64,000 nt of DNA from an uncultured Schlesneria sp. (GTDB lineage: Bacteria > Planctomycetota > Planctomycetia > Planctomycetales > Planctomycetaceae). Made by a program: the position numbers and the translations under genes. The DNA is taken from contig CAIVEI010000056.1 in NCBI GenBank assembly GCA_903904835.1, positions 1 to 64,000 of the forward strand. The letters run 5' to 3'. Positions 60,169 to 64,000 of the stretch are shown piece after piece. Numbering within the stretch: position 1 is the stretch's first letter; each line of letters starts with the position of its first letter. A model generated the notes under the pieces. That model was not told where the DNA came from and searched no databases. It worked only from the letters and a program-made list of their open reading frames with translations.

Positions 60169-61445
60169 CGTGCTGCCCCCAGTCGTTCTGACGCATCAAT
60201 CGACGTCGTCGTTTGTTGCGACAACGCTCTCTCACCCAATGCTGGGCCTGCGATCACGGGACGTGAAAACATGGTTACCAAAGTCAAAGGCCACAGGACA
60301 GCCGCCAGGAACAGAAAACAACTGATCGGGACCAGATACTTCAAGCAGGTTGTCATCACCTGATCGATACGCAGACGAGGCAGCGTCCAGCGTACCCAGA
60401 TCTGAACGAACACCAGCAGGCAAGCTTTGGTGATCAGGACGACGGCACCAAACAGATTTGCGACATACGAACCAAGCGAGAAACCTTCGATAATTCCCGT
60501 TCCCGTACCTCGGAACAAGCTATCGATGACCGAGTCAATCCCCAGCCCGTCGTGCCAGCCACCCAGGAACAGAATTGCTGCCACGGCACTGACGGCGAAC
60601 ATGCTGGAATATTCAGCCAGGAAGAAGATCGACCAGCGAAAACCGCTGTATTCAGTGTGAAAACCGGCAACGAGCTCGCTCTCGGCTTCAGCCAGGTCGA
60701 AGGGTGCTCGCTTCACACTGGCTGTTGCAGTTGTGAAATAGCAGAAGAAGGCAAGGAACGTGAATGGGTCATGCAGGATGAACCAGTTCCAGAAGCCACC
60801 CGATTGCATGCGGCCAATCACCTGAAAATTCAATGATCCGGCAATCATCAGCGGGATCAAGGCACAAATCGCCATCGGGATTTCGTAGCTGACCATCTGG
60901 GCGGCTTCTCGCATCGCACCGAACAAGGCCCATTTCGATCCGCTGGAATACCCGGCGAGAATAATCCCCAGGACTTCGAGCGACATCAGTGCCAGAATCA
61001 GGAAGGCACCACATTCGGCCGCCACGGCAATCCAGCCATCAGAAATCGGCAGCACCATGAAAGCCGCAAACGAGGCAATCGTTGCCAGATACGGGGCCAT
61101 CCGGAAAACGAGAGCATCAGCTTCCTTGGGAACCAGATCCTCTTTCTGGATCAGCTTGATTCCGTCGGCGATGGTCTGCAGCCAACCGAAACTGCCACCG
61201 ACACGTGTGGGGCCGAGACGGTCTTGAATTCGACCTGCGACCTTACGTTCAAGCCAGATATAGAAGACGGGCAAGCCACCAAACAGGCCAAGTAGCAGTC
61301 CTGCGTGAGTGAACGCTGCGGCTAAAAAGGCAATTAGCAGCAATGTGTCTGAGTCGGCAGGGATCTTCGTCAGAGACGAGATCGTCCTGGCAATAAAATC
61401 TTCTAATGTGAGAGCGGCAAACAAGCCGTGCATGGGTGTGTCCAT
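60165..61445 (-). CDS. nuoH: NADH-quinone oxidoreductase subunit H
   Basis: A 426-residue membrane subunit that forms part of the quinone site. Signatures: RVGGSFGWLQTIADGIKLIQ near 80, LVPKEAD near 105, KRAPFDLAEAESELVAGFHT near 245 and EYSGFRWSIFFLAEY near 263. Longer than the usual 325 residues, with extra N- and C-terminal stretches. It is the first gene of the cluster. Normally nuoI follows nuoH; here nuoJ follows at once, and I find no ferredoxin-like nuoI in the window. ATG 61445 is preferred to a TTG at 61490. Confidence 0.95.
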   Translation of the reverse strand: MDTPMHGLFAALTLEDFIARTISSLTKIPADSDTLLLIAFLAAAFTHAGLLLGLFGGLPVFYIWLERKVAGRIQDRLGPTRVGGSFGWLQTIADGIKLIQKEDLVPKEADALVFRMAPYLATIASFAAFMVLPISDGWIAVAAECGAFLILALMSLEVLGIILAGYSSGSKWALFGAMREAAQMVSYEIPMAICALIPLMIAGSLNFQVIGRMQSGGFWNWFILHDPFTFLAFFCYFTTATASVKRAPFDLAEAESELVAGFHTEYSGFRWSIFFLAEYSSMFAVSAVAAILFLGGWHDGLGIDSVIDSLFRGTGTGIIEGFSLGSYVANLFGAVVLITKACLLVFVQIWVRWTLPRLRIDQVMTTCLKYLVPISCFLFLAAVLWPLTLVTMFSRPVIAGPALGERALSQQTTTSIDASERLGAAR

Positions 61446-61856
61446 TCGAATACAAGCCCACAAGTGCCAGATTGGCCCGAGGCGGGGCAACTATGCCAGA
61501 TGGGTATTAACGATTCAAGCGAGCCGCCCTTCTTTCGACGCCATTCCCACGAATGGGAAGTTTGTGGCGGGTGACGATCCTGCCATTCTGCGACAGGGAA
61601 CATCGCAAAATTCAGGCAGAAAACCCCTGAAAAGGAGTGTCGTGTGATCATCGGTGGTGAGATGTCGTCAGGCATCGACTTCTGTTCGTCGGCAGGGCAA
61701 CGTCAGTGGCACAACCTGTGTAAATGGCGAAGATGAGCGGAAGCGGTTGCCGCTACTTGATTTTCATCGGGTGCGTCCGATATTGTCCACCTGAAATGGT
61801 TCGCCTAAGTGACTCCGCGAACCATCATTCGATCGCTCAGATTGACGAGGTACTTA
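61446..61856. other. divergent promoter region, no gene seen
   Basis: About 400 bp between the nuoH start and the small protein at 61857. Promoters for both directions should lie here. No gene is apparent. Confidence 0.4.
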
Positions 61857-62132
61857 ATGGCAAAAAAGAAAGCCACGGGAGGGCTTGAAGGTTCTCGCAT
61901 CCGCGTAAAGCCAGGCGTCAATTCGCCGGAGTTCCCCGAAATTTCCATGGCAGGCTGGACCGGCTCGGTCGTCGAGACCTCGGGCAAGGCCCCGGCACAA
62001 TCTGTGATCGTCGAGTGGGACGGTCCGACATTGGCCGCGATGCCCAAAGATTACCTTGAAAAATGCGAATCCCAGCAGCTCTACCACTTAATGGCCAGTC
62101 TCAAGGCCGATGACGTTGAACCGTTGACGTAA
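61857..62132 (+). CDS. conserved small protein, SH3-like
   Basis: A 91-residue protein starting MAKKKATGGLEGSRIRVKPG. Residues about 30-75 (AGWTGSVVETSGKAPAQSVI, then VEWDGPTLAAMPKDYLEKCE) look like a small beta-barrel of the SH3/KOW type. I take it for a conserved planctomycete protein of unknown role. ATG 61857 has GAGG 7 bases upstream; frames above it are not homologous. Confidence 0.7.
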   Translation: MAKKKATGGLEGSRIRVKPGVNSPEFPEISMAGWTGSVVETSGKAPAQSVIVEWDGPTLAAMPKDYLEKCESQQLYHLMASLKADDVEPLT

Positions 62133-62154
62133 AGCCGCCTTTGAGTCGTGTTCT

Positions 62155-62250
62155 GGGGTCGGGTGTTCAAATTTCAAAATTGGCGAATCGACCAACTTTC
62201 ATCACGGCGACAGCACAATCGCCAATTTTGAAATTTGAACGCCCGACCCC
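62155..62250. repeat. 96 bp palindromic repeat (GGGGTCGGGYGTTCAAATTT)
   Basis: Arms 62155-62186 and 62219-62250 (32 bp) are complements with one mismatch, around a 32-base loop. It lies between the small protein and dapB and could also work as a terminator, but there is no T run. Confidence 0.8.
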
Positions 62251-62329
62251 CTCTTCGAAACGCGCCGATTTTCCTACAATACCTCGACGAGACAATCAAA
62301 ACAGATTTCGTTGAGCAAGGGTTTGTGGA

Positions 62330-63130
62330 ATGTCGAACGCGTTAAAGCTGGGTGTGAACGGTGCAGCAGGTCGAATGGGCCAGCGTGTGGTCGCCTTGGC
62401 GACTCAGGATAAGTCTCTGAAAGTCACCGCCGCCTACGAATCGGCAGCCTCTCCACGACTTGGTCAGGACGCCGGCGAACTGGCAGGGGTGGGTAAGCTG
62501 AATGTCCCTGTCACATCGTCGATCGAGCATCCCGTCGATGTCATCATCGATTTTTCGACTCCGGAAGGGGCGATGCACATCCTCGCGTTGTGTGAGGCAA
62601 GGCAGATTCCGCTCGTGATCGCGACCACAGGCCTGACCGAACATCAGAAGGCGACTGTCGCCTCTGCCGCTCAAACGACCCCGATCCTGATGGCGCCGAG
62701 CATGAGTCTTGCCGTCAACATCGCGATGAAACTCGTCGCGGACGCCGGTCGGGCACTGAAAGACCATTCGAGTGGTGTCGATGTGGAAATCATCGAACGG
62801 CACCATCGATATAAAGAGGACGCGCCAAGCGGCACCGCTCTCAAGTTCGGCGAAATCGTCGCCCGCGAGATGGGCCAGACGGATCACATTCATGGCCGTG
62901 AAGGCCGAACCGGCCAGCGACCACGACAGGAAATCGGTTACCATGCACTCCGCGTCGGCGACAACGTGGGCGAGCATACCATCGTGTTCGGCATGTTGGG
63001 TGAAACTCTCGAAGTGACCGTTCGAGGCCAGTCGCGAGACAGTTATGCCCTGGGGGCACTGACGGCCGCCAAGTTCCTGGTGACGCAATCGGCGGGACTT
63101 TACACGATGAATGATGCACTGGGGCTGTAA
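62330..63130 (+). CDS. dapB: 4-hydroxy-tetrahydrodipicolinate reductase
   Basis: A 266-residue NAD(P)H enzyme of lysine and peptidoglycan precursor synthesis. N-terminal Rossmann motif GVNGAAGRMGQ (about 8-18), VIIDFSTPEG near 70 and the family signature ERHHRYKEDAPSGTAL near 157 with the catalytic His and Lys are all present. It is 39 bp before sufS, so the two could be co-transcribed, although they serve different pathways. Confidence 0.97.
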   Translation: MSNALKLGVNGAAGRMGQRVVALATQDKSLKVTAAYESAASPRLGQDAGELAGVGKLNVPVTSSIEHPVDVIIDFSTPEGAMHILALCEARQIPLVIATTGLTEHQKATVASAAQTTPILMAPSMSLAVNIAMKLVADAGRALKDHSSGVDVEIIERHHRYKEDAPSGTALKFGEIVAREMGQTDHIHGREGRTGQRPRQEIGYHALRVGDNVGEHTIVFGMLGETLEVTVRGQSRDSYALGALTAAKFLVTQSAGLYTMNDALGL

Positions 63131-63169
63131 TCCACTGCGAAGAATTTGACGTTAAGAAACAGATGACTT

Positions 63170-64000
63170 ATGGCTACTTCCGGCGACTTGCCGTTCGATG
63201 TCGAATCCGTTCGGCGTGATTTTCCCATTCTCGATCAGCGGTTGCTGAACGACAAACCGCTGGTTTATCTCGACACGGCGGCCACCTCGCAAAAGCCGCG
63301 TATCGTGATCGACAAGCTGGTGGAATGTTGCGAGAAGTACAATTCGAACGTCCATCGCGGAATACATCAGCTCGGCGACCGAATGACGACGGAGCTGGAA
63401 AACGCTCGCGAAATTGTCCAGCGATTTATCGGAGCGAAAGACGTCGACGAGATTGTCTTCACGTCGGGCACGACGATGTCGCTCAATATTGTCGCGCATG
63501 GCTGGGGGAGAAAATTCCTGAAGCCGGGCGATGAAATTCTCGTCAACCCGATGGAGCATCACGCGAATCTCGTTCCCTGGCAGTTAGCGGCGAAGGCGAC
63601 AGGAGCGGTCCTCAAATACATTCCGCTAACGAACGACGGTCGGCTTGATCTCAGCCATCTCGACGAATTGTTGACGACGCGTACAAAACTGGTCGCGGTG
63701 ACCGCGATGTCGAACGTCCTGGGGACCATCAACCCGATTGGGGAACTGGCCCAGCGTGCGCATGCGGTCGGAGCCTTGATCTGCGTGGACGGTGCTCAAA
63801 GTGTCCCACACAGTTCGACGAATGTGCGGGCATTGAATATCGACTTCTTAGCCTTCTCGGGACACAAGCTTTACGGTCCGACAGGCATCGGAGTGCTGTG
63901 GGCACGCAAAGAACTACTCGAATCAATGGACCCGTTTCTGGCGGGTGGCCACATGATTCGGGAAGTCTTCGAACAATCATCGACGTGGGCGGACCCTCCA
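63170..64000 (+). CDS. sufS: cysteine desulfurase SufS, 5' part (runs off the window)
   Basis: The first 277 residues of a class V aminotransferase-fold desulfurase. ATG 63170 begins MATSGDLPFDVESVRRDFPI; VYLDTAATSQKP, SNVHRGIHQL, MEHHANLVPW and the PLP-binding Lys in FSGHKLYGPTG (about residue 229) follow. It supplies sulfur for iron-sulfur cluster assembly. The gene is cut by the window end, so the Cys-loop is not visible. Sequence fits the SufS branch rather than IscS. Confidence 0.95.
   Translation, partial: MATSGDLPFDVESVRRDFPILDQRLLNDKPLVYLDTAATSQKPRIVIDKLVECCEKYNSNVHRGIHQLGDRMTTELENAREIVQRFIGAKDVDEIVFTSGTTMSLNIVAHGWGRKFLKPGDEILVNPMEHHANLVPWQLAAKATGAVLKYIPLTNDGRLDLSHLDELLTTRTKLVAVTAMSNVLGTINPIGELAQRAHAVGALICVDGAQSVPHSSTNVRALNIDFLAFSGHKLYGPTGIGVLWARKELLESMDPFLAGGHMIREVFEQSSTWADPP

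Overview
The window looks like a planctomycete chromosome. The signs are two PEP-CTERM secreted proteins, a DUF1080 protein, large PQQ-type beta-propeller proteins, a separate nuoHJKLMN cluster, and many intergenic palindromic repeats of several families. I cannot name a genus. No rRNA genes and no CRISPR array were seen.

Region 1 (about 72-19662) is a 19.6 kb integrative element inserted in a tRNA-Asp gene. The tRNA is intact at 44-117, and an exact 48 bp copy of its 3' part (72-119) recurs at 19615-19662. All element genes read leftward. From the right end they are a PEP-CTERM cargo gene, two small island proteins, an uncharacterised 725-residue protein, and a replication module (excisionase-like HTH, winged-helix protein, DUF669 protein, archaeo-eukaryotic-type primase, DnaB/RecA-like ATPase, second HTH protein). 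Next come a cluster of GTGACA-N6-TGTCAC palindromes, a defence operon (hsdM, hsdS, DUF262/DUF1524 GmrSD-type gene, HNH nuclease gene, hsdR), an XRE regulator and the tyrosine integrase. No capsid, packaging or conjugation genes were seen, so it resembles a satellite or replicating genomic island.

The most striking point is that the attachment core lies inside the integrase reading frame. In the integrated state the gene ends in the tRNA (590 aa, stop codon supplied by the D arm). Joining the two ends through the 48 bp core gives one continuous 669-codon frame with a different 81-residue C-terminus, now stranded at 19369-19614. Both halves carry the same 12-bp-spaced TTGGTGCAAC repeat, which encodes VAPTVAP on the other strand and may be the arm-type integrase binding site.

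Region 2 (about 19.7-45.2 kb) is ordinary chromosome with secretion, envelope and signalling genes: three small membrane proteins, an ArnT-like glycosyltransferase, trpS, a lone receiver, DUF488, an SDR, a large hybrid histidine kinase, a PEP-CTERM propeller, a secreted alpha/beta hydrolase, an LRR fragment, a halogenase-like flavoprotein, a 1513-residue propeller protein and a DUF1080 protein. Most wider gaps hold palindromic repeats, including one of two 93 bp MITE-like copies and a 228 bp palindrome, plus a field of degenerate CCAATGTTGCGCAAA repeats.

Region 3 (about 45.2-64 kb) is housekeeping: dnaK and clpB with a strong hairpin between them, a small-protein/HNH pair, tatD, two small DNA-binding-type genes, a ferritin-like protein, the complex I membrane genes nuoH-J-K-L-M-N (nuoI is absent from its usual place), a small conserved protein, dapB and the start of sufS, which runs off the window.
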